A stretch of DNA of 64,000 bases from Thermoplasmata archaeon (lineage in GTDB: Archaea > Thermoplasmatota > Thermoplasmata > Lutacidiplasmatales > UBA184). The position numbers and the translations under genes were made by a program. Shown one piece after another: positions 43,761-51,603 of this stretch (its first letter is position 1; each line of letters begins with the position of its first letter). Below the pieces are notes generated by a model. It was not told where the DNA came from. It searched no databases and was given only the letters and a program-made list of their open reading frames with translations. The DNA lies in assembly GCA_035532555.1 (NCBI GenBank), contig DATKQS010000024.1:98262-162261 (forward strand), written 5' to 3'.

Positions 43761-43847
43761 TTCCCGCGGCCCCGCGTCCTCTGGGCGCCGAGGCGGGGCG
43801 GAAGCATCTCTCCCGATGGGGGCGGCAGGAATCTGCCGGTCTCGGCT

Positions 43848-45161
43848 CTAGGTGCGCCGGAGCAGCACCACCGCCGCGACACCGACCACGAGGGCTGCGG
43901 CCAGGCCCGCGAGCACCCACGGCGCGCTCGCGACAGTTCCGGACGGACCCGACACGCTGCTTGCGCACGCCCCCTCGGTGAGGCAGGCCGCGCTCGCTTG
44001 CGCCGCGCTCGGGGACAGAGGAGTCCCCTGGACCACGCTCGGGCTCGAATTCGTGGGAGCGCCGTACGAATTGACGCTGGTGGTGTAGCTCCACTCGGCC
44101 GAGTCGAGACCCAGGTGCGAGCCCAGCACTCCCGTGCTGTCGATCCCGGAGGCATCTGCGTGGGTCGTGAGGGCCATCGAGGAGCCCCAGTCGCCGGTAT
44201 CGGCCCAGATGTCCACAACGCGCGGAACGAGGGCGAACCCATCCTGGAGATCGAAGCCGAGACCGAGGTCGCTCGACCCGTGCCGTTCCATCGGGGAGCC
44301 GAGACGGACGGCGATACGGGTCCAGCTCTCCCCCTGCACGGGACGGAGAGTGTCCGATTCGAGGCGGCCGTCCGATCCGTAGAGGGTGACGTTCCCACTA
44401 CCGGTCAGATTCCCCGATCGGCTCGCGTTGAGCGACCCGTCCGGGCCGACCGACATGAAGCTCGTCTGCCAGTTTCCCGAGGCGGTGAACTGGCTCGTGG
44501 CCGTCCACGTCTCCGCTTCGGTCAGGTTCAACGGGAGAAGTCCGAGCGCGGGTGCGAAGTCGACGGACAGGTTCGCGCTCGCGGCGACGAAGAGCTCTCG
44601 CACGAGGTGCGTCGTTCCGTTCGCGGTGAACGATCGCGTCTCGGAGAGGTTCGCCACGGCCTGCGTCGATGCGCGGGTGAGTGCGAGCGCGGGAACCGAC
44701 GATCCGTTCCGCAACGTGACCGAGCCCGAGATCGTGAAGTCGGCGACGCTCGTCCATTCTTCCCATGCATGGGCGTCGAAGCTCGAGGAGAAGTTCGCCG
44801 ACGCGCAGTCCGGCTGGCAGTAGGTCAGTCGCACCGATGCGCCGACCGTGTGGTTCTCCGTGAGGTAGTAGGTGGTGTTCGATGTGTTCGTTTGGGTCAG
44901 CGTCGTCGAGAACCCGTACGATGCGTTCCCGATGAACTGGCCGTGCTCACCTTGCCAATCAACCGAGACGTTCTCGGTCCCTCCGTAGGCCCAGATCGTC
45001 ACGCCGTTCGCGACCGTGGTCGCCCCCGGGGCGGGCGCCGCGGAACCGATCGGCACGCTCGCAATCGCGAGCAGGATCACTCCGAGGGCGACGGCGCACG
45101 CGCCCCCGCGGGTGAAGTTGCGGCCCCGGGTTCTCCTCCAGTCGCCGTTGGATGCGCTCAT
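43848..45161 (-). CDS. Large secreted/surface protein, paralogue of the one at 15439-16893
   Basis: A 437-residue protein with a basic N-terminus and signal segment (about residues 18-42), a Ser/Thr/Asn-rich outward domain with many N-glycosylation sequons and a C-terminal membrane helix ending in RRT. It shares a CxxxC pair after LTY and the FAPALGL-PLNLT block with its paralogue 28 kb away. Both also have two cysteines just before the C-terminal helix. The ATG at 45161 fits a TATA-like box at about 45188-45196; an ATG at 45200 exists but has no such box. Confidence 0.7.
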   Translation of the reverse strand: MSASNGDWRRTRGRNFTRGGACAVALGVILLAIASVPIGSAAPAPGATTVANGVTIWAYGGTENVSVDWQGEHGQFIGNASYGFSTTLTQTNTSNTTYYLTENHTVGASVRLTYCQPDCASANFSSSFDAHAWEEWTSVADFTISGSVTLRNGSSVPALALTRASTQAVANLSETRSFTANGTTHLVRELFVAASANLSVDFAPALGLLPLNLTEAETWTATSQFTASGNWQTSFMSVGPDGSLNASRSGNLTGSGNVTLYGSDGRLESDTLRPVQGESWTRIAVRLGSPMERHGSSDLGLGFDLQDGFALVPRVVDIWADTGDWGSSMALTTHADASGIDSTGVLGSHLGLDSAEWSYTTSVNSYGAPTNSSPSVVQGTPLSPSAAQASAACLTEGACASSVSGPSGTVASAPWVLAGLAAALVVGVAAVVLLRRT

Positions 45162-45187
45162 GGCAGAGGAAATGGAGCCGCTCCTTG

Positions 45188-45196
45188 GAACATAAG
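45188..45196 (-). promoter_or_regulatory. TATA-like box of the surface protein gene
   Basis: On the minus strand acttatgtt lies 27-35 bases before the ATG at 45161 and is the most AT-rich stretch nearby. Confidence 0.45.
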
Positions 45197-45338
45197 TCAT
45201 AGTTCAACAAAATCGGGTTTCGTTGGATTCCGTGCTAGGGTCTGACCCGTCGACTCCCGGGGACGCGCGCAGCGCGGAGCGGCTCCCTCGGTGTGCCGGT
45301 TCGACGGGCTTATTCGCCCGGTCCCCTCGGACACTCCG

Positions 45339-46346
45339 ATGGCGATCCTCGGCATCGAATCGACCGCGCACACCGCTTCGGTGGGGATCGTCTCCGAGTC
45401 GGCCGAGGTCCTCGCGATCGCCTCCGACATGTATCGCCCGCCCAGCGGAGGGATCCACCCGAGGGAGGCGGCCAATCACCACGTCGATCTCCTGCCGGGG
45501 CTGGTCGAGCGCGCGCTCGGGGCCGCGCATCTCGGACCCAAGGACCTCGAGGCGGTCGCCTTCGCGCAGGGCCCGGGATTGGGCCCCTGTCTGCGCGCCG
45601 GAGCGACCGTAGCCCGCACGCTCTCCCTCGCCTGGGATCTCCCTCTCGTTCCCGTCAACCACTGCGTCGCCCACGTCGAGATCGCTCGGGTCCTGAGCGG
45701 ACTGGACGATCCACTCCTGTTGTACGCGAGCGGTGGGAACACGCAGGTGATCGCTTACGGTCGCGGCCGCTACCGCGTCCTCGGGGAGACGATCGACATC
45801 GGGATCGGGAACTTCCTCGACAAGCTCTGGATCGCCCTCGGAGGCACCTTCCCGGGCGGGCCCGCGATCGAAGCGGAGGCCCGGCTCGGCACCGAGCTCC
45901 TCCCGCTCCCGTACTCGGTGCACGGGATGGATGTCGCTTTCTCCGGGATGCTCACGGCGACGCTGGCCCTCCACGCGAAGGGAGCGAAACGCACCGATCT
46001 CGCCTATTCGGTCGAGGTAACGGCGTACTCGATGCTCACCGAGATCACCGAGCGGGCGCTCGCCCACCGCAAGCACGGCGCCGTCGTTCTGGGAGGAGGC
46101 GTCGCCTGCAACGAGCGCCTCCGAGGGATGGTGCGCACGATGGTCGAGGAGCGCGGAGGCACGATGTTCGCCCCACCGCGATCGCTGTGCGTGGACAACG
46201 GAGCGATGATCGCATGGACCGGACACCTCGCCTTCCAGAGCGGACTCTCGGTCACTCCGGATGCCTCGGCGGTGCAGCCGCGGCAACGGACCGATCTCGT
46301 GGCGACGCCGTGGCGCGAGGCGCGCGCGGCGTCCGCGGGATTATAG
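45339..46346 (+). CDS. kae1: KEOPS complex tRNA threonylcarbamoyladenosine protein Kae1
   Basis: A 335-residue ASKHA-fold enzyme that transfers the threonylcarbamoyl group to adenosine-37 of ANN-decoding tRNAs. The N-terminus LGIESTAHTASVGIV, the metal-binding His pair (HCVAHVE, His108 and His112), the phosphate loop SGGNTQVIAY, GGGVACNERL and the C-terminal CVDNGAMIAW are intact. It is a stand-alone Kae1; some archaea fuse it to the kinase Bud32, which is not found nearby. The ATG at 45339 was chosen over an upstream codon. Confidence 0.96.
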   Translation: MAILGIESTAHTASVGIVSESAEVLAIASDMYRPPSGGIHPREAANHHVDLLPGLVERALGAAHLGPKDLEAVAFAQGPGLGPCLRAGATVARTLSLAWDLPLVPVNHCVAHVEIARVLSGLDDPLLLYASGGNTQVIAYGRGRYRVLGETIDIGIGNFLDKLWIALGGTFPGGPAIEAEARLGTELLPLPYSVHGMDVAFSGMLTATLALHAKGAKRTDLAYSVEVTAYSMLTEITERALAHRKHGAVVLGGGVACNERLRGMVRTMVEERGGTMFAPPRSLCVDNGAMIAWTGHLAFQSGLSVTPDASAVQPRQRTDLVATPWREARAASAGL

Positions 46347-46347
46347 C
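46339..46347 (+). promoter_or_regulatory. TATA-like box overlapping the kae1 stop
   Basis: The sequence gattatagc includes the last codon and stop of kae1 and lies 22-30 bases before the GTG at 46369, so the reductase gene may have its own leaderless transcript. Confidence 0.5.
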
Positions 46348-46368
46348 GCGCACGGGGTTCGAGGCACC

Positions 46369-47610
46369 GTGGAGGAGGTCGACGTCCTCGTCGTGGGAGC
46401 CGGCCCCGCCGGCTCGAACGCAGCCTACCATCTCGCTCGACGCGGCTACGACGTGCTCGTCATCGAAGAGCACGATCGCATTGGATACCCCGTCCAGTGC
46501 GCGGGCCTCGTCTCCCAACGCGTGCTGGATCTCGCCGGATCGAATCGGTTCGTCCGGCGGCCGGTCCACGGGGCGAGCGTCTTCGGCCCGTCGCTCGGCT
46601 CGATCGAGTTCACGGCGGCGGAGCCGCGCGCGTATGTCATCGACCGGGCCGGACTCGATATCTACCTCGCCGACCGCGCCGCTCGCGCCGGTGCGCGCTA
46701 TTCGAGCTCGACCCGGTTCGACCGCGCTCGAGGATCGACGAACGGCCGGGCGCACGTTGAGCTCACCAGCTTCGGCGGAGAGCGCCGGGAGATTGCGGCC
46801 CGGCTCGTCCTGGGGGCGGACGGCGTGACCAGCGCCGTCGCTCGGGCGTACGGCCTGCGCCGTCCGGTGGAGATCCTACCCGCATTCGAAGCAGAGTTCG
46901 CGACGAGCCCCGGCGACCCCGACCGGGTCGAAGTGTACTTGGGACACGACTTCGCGCCGGGTCTCTTCGGCTGGTGGATCCCCGACGGTACGGGCGGGGC
47001 CAGGGTCGGGATCGCAGCCGACGCCGACGGCACCAGCGCGCGTGTCCACTTCGAGCGGCTCCTCGGCCACCTCGAGCGCCGATTCGGCGAGCGCTTGAGC
47101 AACCCCACCGCCTACCTCGTGAGCGGGATCCCGATCGGCCATGTGCCGCGGACCCATGCGGACGGGGTCCTCCTGGTCGGCGACGCCGCCGGCCAAGTCA
47201 AGCCGCTCTCCGGAGGCGGGATCTTCACGGGAATGCGGTGCGCGGAGATCGCGGCCGACGTCGCCGATGGCGCGCTACGCCGGAACGAGCTCTCCGCGCG
47301 TGTTCTCTCGGAGTACGACCGCCGCTGGTGGGGGGAGCTCGGCGAGGAGTTCGACCGAGCGCTCCACCTCCGCCGCTTGTTCGTTCGCCTCTCGGACACC
47401 GATTACGATCGTCTCATCGACGTCCTGAAGGAGTCCAATCTGCTCGGCACGATCGTCGCGTTCGGCGACATCGATTTCCCGACGCACGTGGCACGTCGGC
47501 TACTGGCTCAGTCTCCATCGCTCTTGCGCCTCTTGCCCAAGGCGCTCGGGGCCTGGCTCGCCCCCGGGGACCGCTTCGCGCCGGCGCTTGACCCGGTTCG
47601 CCGGAAGTAG
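46369..47610 (+). CDS. Geranylgeranyl reductase family FAD-dependent oxidoreductase
   Basis: A 413-residue flavoprotein likely to saturate the isoprenoid chains of archaeal membrane lipids. The FAD-binding motif is VVGAGPAGSNAAYHLARRG at the N-terminus, followed by the family's CAGLVS motif, VLGADGVTSAVAR and the second FAD motif VLLVGDAAGQVKPLSGGGI. The GTG at 46369 places the FAD motif directly at the N-terminus. The last 103 bases overlap the convergent membrane protein gene, so one of the two C-terminal ends may be shorter than drawn. Confidence 0.88.
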   Translation: MEEVDVLVVGAGPAGSNAAYHLARRGYDVLVIEEHDRIGYPVQCAGLVSQRVLDLAGSNRFVRRPVHGASVFGPSLGSIEFTAAEPRAYVIDRAGLDIYLADRAARAGARYSSSTRFDRARGSTNGRAHVELTSFGGERREIAARLVLGADGVTSAVARAYGLRRPVEILPAFEAEFATSPGDPDRVEVYLGHDFAPGLFGWWIPDGTGGARVGIAADADGTSARVHFERLLGHLERRFGERLSNPTAYLVSGIPIGHVPRTHADGVLLVGDAAGQVKPLSGGGIFTGMRCAEIAADVADGALRRNELSARVLSEYDRRWWGELGEEFDRALHLRRLFVRLSDTDYDRLIDVLKESNLLGTIVAFGDIDFPTHVARRLLAQSPSLLRLLPKALGAWLAPGDRFAPALDPVRRK

Positions 47611-48332
47611 AAGAACGCCCCGAGGCCCACGAGCGCGATCGCTCCGGCGATCATCCCATAGACGACCCACGCCCACGTGACCGTCTGCACGATGATCGAG
47701 GATTCGGGGGTGACGCCCGAAACCCCGAGCGCGGCGAGGTTGAGGGTCGCGCTACCGTTGACGAGTTCGGTCGCGTTCTGCCACACCGCCGAGTTGAACC
47801 ATCCGCGCGACTCGAGCAGGTATCGGGTGCCGTTCGCCGTGAATCCGAGGGCGGTCCGGAGGAGGAAGGACGCGGCGCCGATCGATGCCGAGGTGGTGAC
47901 GGGGACCGTAACGACCGCGACCTGCCTCGGGGCGAGCGCGAGCACGGGGAAGGTGATGTTCGACCCGCTCACGCCGTTCGTCCCGGTGAGGAGTGGGGTC
48001 ATCGAGTTCCCGACCGGCGTGGCGGGACCTGCGTTCGATCCCATCGCATAGATGTCCAGTGTCAGTGCGATGCCGGACATCGGCCACGGGAGGAGGTCCT
48101 GTACGGTCAGGCTCAGGGTCCCGGAGGACCCGGCGTTCAGGGTCGGGCCGGAGAGGTTCCCGAGGATGTGGTTGCCCACGAACACCGGGAGAGGCGGGTA
48201 GAACGTGGCGTTGGCGGTGCCGGCCGGGGCAAGAGCGGCCACCCCGATCGCGAGCACGACGAGGACGGTCCACGCGCTCCGTGAAACGGCTCGGCCCGGC
48301 CGGCTACCCACCGTCGGCATCCGTTCTCCCAT
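47508..48332 (-). CDS. Secreted/membrane protein with C-terminal anchor, unknown function
   Basis: A 274-residue protein with a signal segment (about residues 19-40), an outward beta-rich domain with several NxS/T sequons, a C-terminal membrane helix (about residues 220-243) and a basic, Ser-rich cytoplasmic tail. No family is recognised. Its ATG lies two bases after the tnpB stop, so an IS607-type insertion has replaced the native upstream DNA; expression may depend on transcription from the IS. Confidence 0.6.
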   Translation of the reverse strand: MGERMPTVGSRPGRAVSRSAWTVLVVLAIGVAALAPAGTANATFYPPLPVFVGNHILGNLSGPTLNAGSSGTLSLTVQDLLPWPMSGIALTLDIYAMGSNAGPATPVGNSMTPLLTGTNGVSGSNITFPVLALAPRQVAVVTVPVTTSASIGAASFLLRTALGFTANGTRYLLESRGWFNSAVWQNATELVNGSATLNLAALGVSGVTPESSIIVQTVTWAWVVYGMIAGAIALVGLGAFFYFRRTGSSAGAKRSPGASQAPSALGKRRKSDGD

Positions 48333-48334
48333 AC

Positions 48335-49549
48335 CTAGACATTGGCGGCAGGCGCCAACGATGCTGGGTTCCTGATTCCTTGAGGCGGCGCAAGAACCTC
48401 GCGGCTCCTGGAGGCCATCTCTCCACAGGCGTTTTCCGTCTCCGCCGAACTGGCGGCGACCCTCGCGAGATTGCGAGCGGCATTCAGGTCCCGGTCGAGT
48501 ACAAATCCGCACTTCGCGCATCGATAGACGCGCTCGGAGAGCGGCATCTCCTCCTTCACGTTCCCGCACCGGGAGCACTGCTTCGTGCTCGGGTAGAACG
48601 GGTCCACCTTGACGAGGCGCGACCCGTACCACCGGCACTTGTACTCCAACTGCCGGACGAACTCCCCGAAGGAGGCGTCCGATAGGGAACGGGCGAGCGA
48701 GTGGTTGCGGAGCATGTTCGCGGGACGCAGACTCTCGACCACGATGACGGGCTTGGCTCTCGCCAACATCGTCGTGGCCTTGTGGATCGCGTCCGTGCGC
48801 AGGTCCGCGACCTTCGCATGGCACCGGGACAGTCGGTCTCTGGCCTTCTCTCGGTTGTGGCTTCCTTTCCTCTTCCTCGATACCTCCCGTTGGAGATGCT
48901 GGAGTTTCCGTTGTCGCGCCATGAAGGCGCGGGGATTCTCGATGACCCGCCCGTCGCTCACGGTGGCGAGAACGTCGATGCCGAGGTCCACGCCCACGAC
49001 CCCGCCCGTCGGAGATGCCACAAGGGGACGTTCCTCCTCAACCGCGACACTGACATACCACCGCCCCGACCTCTCCGATGCCGTAACCGAGCGGAGGCGG
49101 ACCTCGGCCGGGGGATAGCCACGCTCCTTGAGCCTCACCCGACCAATCCGTGGGAGTGTGATGTGGCCGTCCTCCACCTTGACGGCCCCGGTAAGACGGA
49201 ACGAACTCCGCCCCGAGCGGCGGGAGTGGAACCTCGGATACTTCGCCCGCCCCTCGAAGAAGTTCTTGAAAGCGCGATCCAAGTCCCGCAGGGCCTCCTG
49301 CGGGGCGCACTTCGAGGATTCGTACATCCACCCGAGGTCGCTCTGCTTGCGGGAGTTGATCTCACGGTGCAGGTCGATGGCCGTCGGATTCTTGATGCGT
49401 GGGACCGGGAGTTGGTTCAACCACCACGTCTCTTCCTTCCGCTGGAGGCCGAAGTTGTAGGCGAACCGGGCGCACCCGGCGTGCTGGCGGAGGGCCGTCC
49501 GCTGGACGTTGGTCGGGTCCAGTTCCGTGTGATAGGCGCGTTGAACCAT
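48335..49549 (-). CDS. tnpB: TnpB RNA-guided endonuclease of IS607-type element
   Basis: A 404-residue TnpB with the complete RuvC-like nuclease: GVDLG (Asp188), VVESLRPANML (Glu272) and DRDLNAARN (Asp354). The zinc ribbon is CSRC...CAKC (Cys325, 328, 344, 347). The N-terminal helix-turn-helix and beta-barrel region is present, and the length is typical of complete TnpB. TnpB proteins use a guide RNA made from the end of the element to cut the empty target site and keep the transposon. Alternative start GTG at 49552. Confidence 0.93.
   Translation of the reverse strand: MVQRAYHTELDPTNVQRTALRQHAGCARFAYNFGLQRKEETWWLNQLPVPRIKNPTAIDLHREINSRKQSDLGWMYESSKCAPQEALRDLDRAFKNFFEGRAKYPRFHSRRSGRSSFRLTGAVKVEDGHITLPRIGRVRLKERGYPPAEVRLRSVTASERSGRWYVSVAVEEERPLVASPTGGVVGVDLGIDVLATVSDGRVIENPRAFMARQRKLQHLQREVSRKRKGSHNREKARDRLSRCHAKVADLRTDAIHKATTMLARAKPVIVVESLRPANMLRNHSLARSLSDASFGEFVRQLEYKCRWYGSRLVKVDPFYPSTKQCSRCGNVKEEMPLSERVYRCAKCGFVLDRDLNAARNLARVAASSAETENACGEMASRSREVLAPPQGIRNPASLAPAANV
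48342..48358 (-). ncRNA. Candidate 3' end hairpin of the TnpB guide RNA
   Basis: On the minus strand ttggcg-cctgc-cgccaa forms a 6-bp stem with a 5-base loop within the last codons of tnpB, just before its stop. TnpB guide RNAs usually overlap the 3' end of tnpB and run into flanking DNA, so this stem may belong to the scaffold. The RNA ends are not visible from sequence alone. Confidence 0.35.
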
Positions 49550-50148
49550 CACGGGCCCTTCAGCACCTTGCGGGCCTCGGAGAGGAGCCGCTTCGTCTTG
49601 TGGCTGCGAAGCCCGTAGAGTCGCGCCGAGAACGAGGTGATGATGGTGATGAGGTCGTTCGCCAATTCCGACTCGGGTCTGTCCTTGGGCTTCGGGTCGA
49701 GAACCTCAAGGGTCGTACCGTAGGCGGCGAAGACTTGGCGGAGCAGGTCCACACCGAACCTGGCGAGTCGGTCCTCGTAGGCCACGACCAAGCGGGAGAC
49801 GCGCCGTTCCTGTACGGCCTTGAGGACCGCGAGAAACCCGGGTCGGTCGAACTTGAGACCCGAACAGATATCGGTGTGAAGTTCTGCCCCCGGAAACGCT
49901 CGTTGAAGGCGCTCCTTCTGTCGTTCGAGGGCGTCCTTTTGGCCGTGCGAGGAGACGCGGGCGTAGAGGATGGGCGACCGAAGTTCTTGTTCGCCCATGA
50001 GGCGTTGGACCTCGGACAACGGGATACGCCGCATCCCACCGAGGGTCCGCACGACCCGTATCCTCCCTTGCCGGTCCCATCGTTGGAGTGTCGTGACAGT
50101 GAGCCCGAGCCGGGAGGCGGCATCACCGATACGCAGGAGGACATCCAT
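49549..50148 (-). CDS. tnpA: IS607-family serine recombinase (transposase TnpA)
   Basis: A 199-residue protein. Residues 1-60 are a MerR-like winged helix (IGDAASRLGLTVTTLQRWDRQG). Residues 60-199 form a serine recombinase catalytic domain with the nucleophile serine in YARVSSHGQKD, arginines in LERQKERL and VAYEDRLARFG, and a C-terminal long helix. This order (HTH first) is specific to IS607 transposases. The ATG at 50148 matches the TATA box upstream; an open frame of seven more codons lies over the promoter. Confidence 0.93.
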   Translation of the reverse strand: MDVLLRIGDAASRLGLTVTTLQRWDRQGRIRVVRTLGGMRRIPLSEVQRLMGEQELRSPILYARVSSHGQKDALERQKERLQRAFPGAELHTDICSGLKFDRPGFLAVLKAVQERRVSRLVVAYEDRLARFGVDLLRQVFAAYGTTLEVLDPKPKDRPESELANDLITIITSFSARLYGLRSHKTKRLLSEARKVLKGP

Positions 50149-50169
50149 ATTACAGCGATAGACTATCAC

Positions 50170-51087
50170 CTATGTATATCTATTACCGTTAGCAGCTAAA
50201 GCCCCCGCTGGGGCGTCGGACTCGGCGCGGGCCACGAGGCGGCGGATCCGGCGCCACGCTTCGGCGCGGCCCCGTTCGCCGCCGAGACCGAGGAACCCCA
50301 CCGCACGGATCCCGAGCTCGCCGCCCCCGTTCGTACTGGCCTTGAACAGCGCACGCGCGAGCGCGCGCGGATTGTGGGTCATTTCCACCGCCTCGTCGTC
50401 CGCGCGGTACTCCTCGCGCCGTGTGAGCGCACTCGCGACCCGACCGAGCACCGGATCCCATCGCATCAATCGTGCGAACGTGCGGAAGAATGTCAGGTAG
50501 CGGCCGTCCAGGTCTCGGACATGGCCGAGCTCGTGGGCGATCACGCTTTCGAGTTCCTCAGGCGTCAGGGTCGCGCGAAGGCCGCTCGAGAGCAGGATCA
50601 CCTCACGACGGCGGACGAGGCGCGGGCCCCCGAACTCGACGAGGGTGAAGCTGAAGGCGTCGACCCGGGCATCCGGGAAGCCAAGGAGAGCGATGGATTT
50701 TCCCGGAGATGGCAGACGCTCCGGCCAGGGGATCACGGTGGGCTGGAGGATGCTGAGCCAGCCGCGACCGACCAGCTGGTTGATCAGGAACGCGAGCGCG
50801 AAAACGACGAACGCGCCGACCGCCCCGAGCGCCCAGACCGAGGCGAACTGAGGCTGGAAGAGCATGAAGGGCGATCGCACAAGCCCTGCGGCCCCGCCCC
50901 AGCCTCCTTCGACGACGACCCAAGCGAGCGCGGTCGTGACGAGCACCGCCCACAACGCGAGGAAGGTCGCCGCAAGCCGGAGGACGATGGGCGAGCCGGA
51001 TCGGCGGACCGCGACGAGCAACCCAACGCCAGTCGCCACCCAGACGACCACGAGAAGAAACGGGATCCCCAGTACGGGCGCATCCAT
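50170..51087 (-). CDS. M56/M48-type membrane metallopeptidase (BlaR1-like)
   Basis: A 305-residue zinc peptidase. Four hydrophobic segments (about residues 5-28, 38-60, 85-105 and around 110) surround or precede a catalytic domain with HELGH (IAHELGHVRD) and a downstream Glu in EEYRADDEAVE as third ligand. Its neighbour upstream is a BlaI-type repressor, so this is probably the membrane protease that responds to a signal and inactivates the repressor. The last ten residues (ALAANGNRYT) are read from DNA at the IS607 border and are probably not the original end. Confidence 0.8.
   Translation of the reverse strand: MDAPVLGIPFLLVVVWVATGVGLLVAVRRSGSPIVLRLAATFLALWAVLVTTALAWVVVEGGWGGAAGLVRSPFMLFQPQFASVWALGAVGAFVVFALAFLINQLVGRGWLSILQPTVIPWPERLPSPGKSIALLGFPDARVDAFSFTLVEFGGPRLVRRREVILLSSGLRATLTPEELESVIAHELGHVRDLDGRYLTFFRTFARLMRWDPVLGRVASALTRREEYRADDEAVEMTHNPRALARALFKASTNGGGELGIRAVGFLGLGGERGRAEAWRRIRRLVARAESDAPAGALAANGNRYT
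50171..50182 (-). promoter_or_regulatory. TATA box of the IS607 element
   Basis: On the minus strand tagatatacata lies about 23-34 bases before the tnpA ATG. Next to it, 50157-50167 reads gatag-a-ctatc, a small perfect palindrome at the expected transcription start, which may be a TnpA operator or element-end signal. Confidence 0.65.
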
Positions 51088-51110
51088 GCCGATGCAGATC
51101 CCCGAACGAC

Positions 51111-51467
51111 CTACAGACCCAGCTTCCGACGGAGCTCTTGCTCCTCCGCCGGGTTGAGCTTCTCGATCTCTTCGTTCAGATGGACGACCCCCGCCGGGCC
51201 GAACATGTCGACGACCCCTTTAAGCAGATTGACGAGGTATTTCCGCTCGAAGTCGGCGGGTCGGTAAACGTAGCGCTCGCCCCCTCGGCAGGTTTCCCGG
51301 CGGCGCTTGACAACCCCTTTCGCGTGGAGGCGGGACAAGGTCGTCGCCACCGTGGTGTAGGCCACGCGGACCCCCCGGTGCTCGAGGTCCTGACGGACGG
51401 TGCGCGCCGGAGCCTCCTTGAGATCACGCAGCGAGCGAATCACGTCCGCTTCGAGGGAACCGGGCAT
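51111..51467 (-). CDS. BlaI/MecI/CopY-family transcriptional repressor
   Basis: A 118-residue winged-helix protein of the penicillinase-repressor family: LEADVIRSL, RTVRQDLEHRGVRVAYTTVATTLSRLHAKGVV with the recognition helix, and a beta wing RYVYRP, followed by a C-terminal dimerisation helix. In bacteria such repressors pair with M56 membrane peptidases. The peptidase gene starts 24 bases downstream. A gtcttaaag stretch about 30-38 bases before the start is the likely TATA box. The signal sensed is unknown. Confidence 0.88.
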   Translation of the reverse strand: MPGSLEADVIRSLRDLKEAPARTVRQDLEHRGVRVAYTTVATTLSRLHAKGVVKRRRETCRGGERYVYRPADFERKYLVNLLKGVVDMFGPAGVVHLNEEIEKLNPAEEQELRRKLGL

Positions 51468-51570
51468 CTTCCTCCGAGGGTGGCTTTGGTCTGGGGCCCT
51501 TTAAGACATCCGACCGTGAGGAACGAACGAGTTCGTACTTGACCGGACCGCGGGAGGGACGGGCGAGGCA

Positions 51571-51580
51571 AGCGTTTATG
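51571..51580 (+). promoter_or_regulatory. TATA-like box of the transsulfuration operon
   Basis: The sequence agcgtttatg lies 24-33 bases before the ATG at 51604. Confidence 0.5.
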
Positions 51581-51603
51581 GCCGCCCCCCAATCGGGCGG
51601 GGG

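Larger units (their letters stand above)
48335..50190 (-). mobile_element. IS607-type insertion sequence with TnpB
   Basis: A two-gene transposon: a MerR-HTH serine recombinase (tnpA) followed by tnpB with a one-base stop/start overlap (TGATG). This arrangement and the serine rather than HUH transposase define IS607. The right side is fixed by the tnpA promoter at about 50182; the exact ends cannot be fixed because IS607 elements have no long terminal inverted repeats. Both genes look intact, so the element may be active. Confidence 0.85.
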
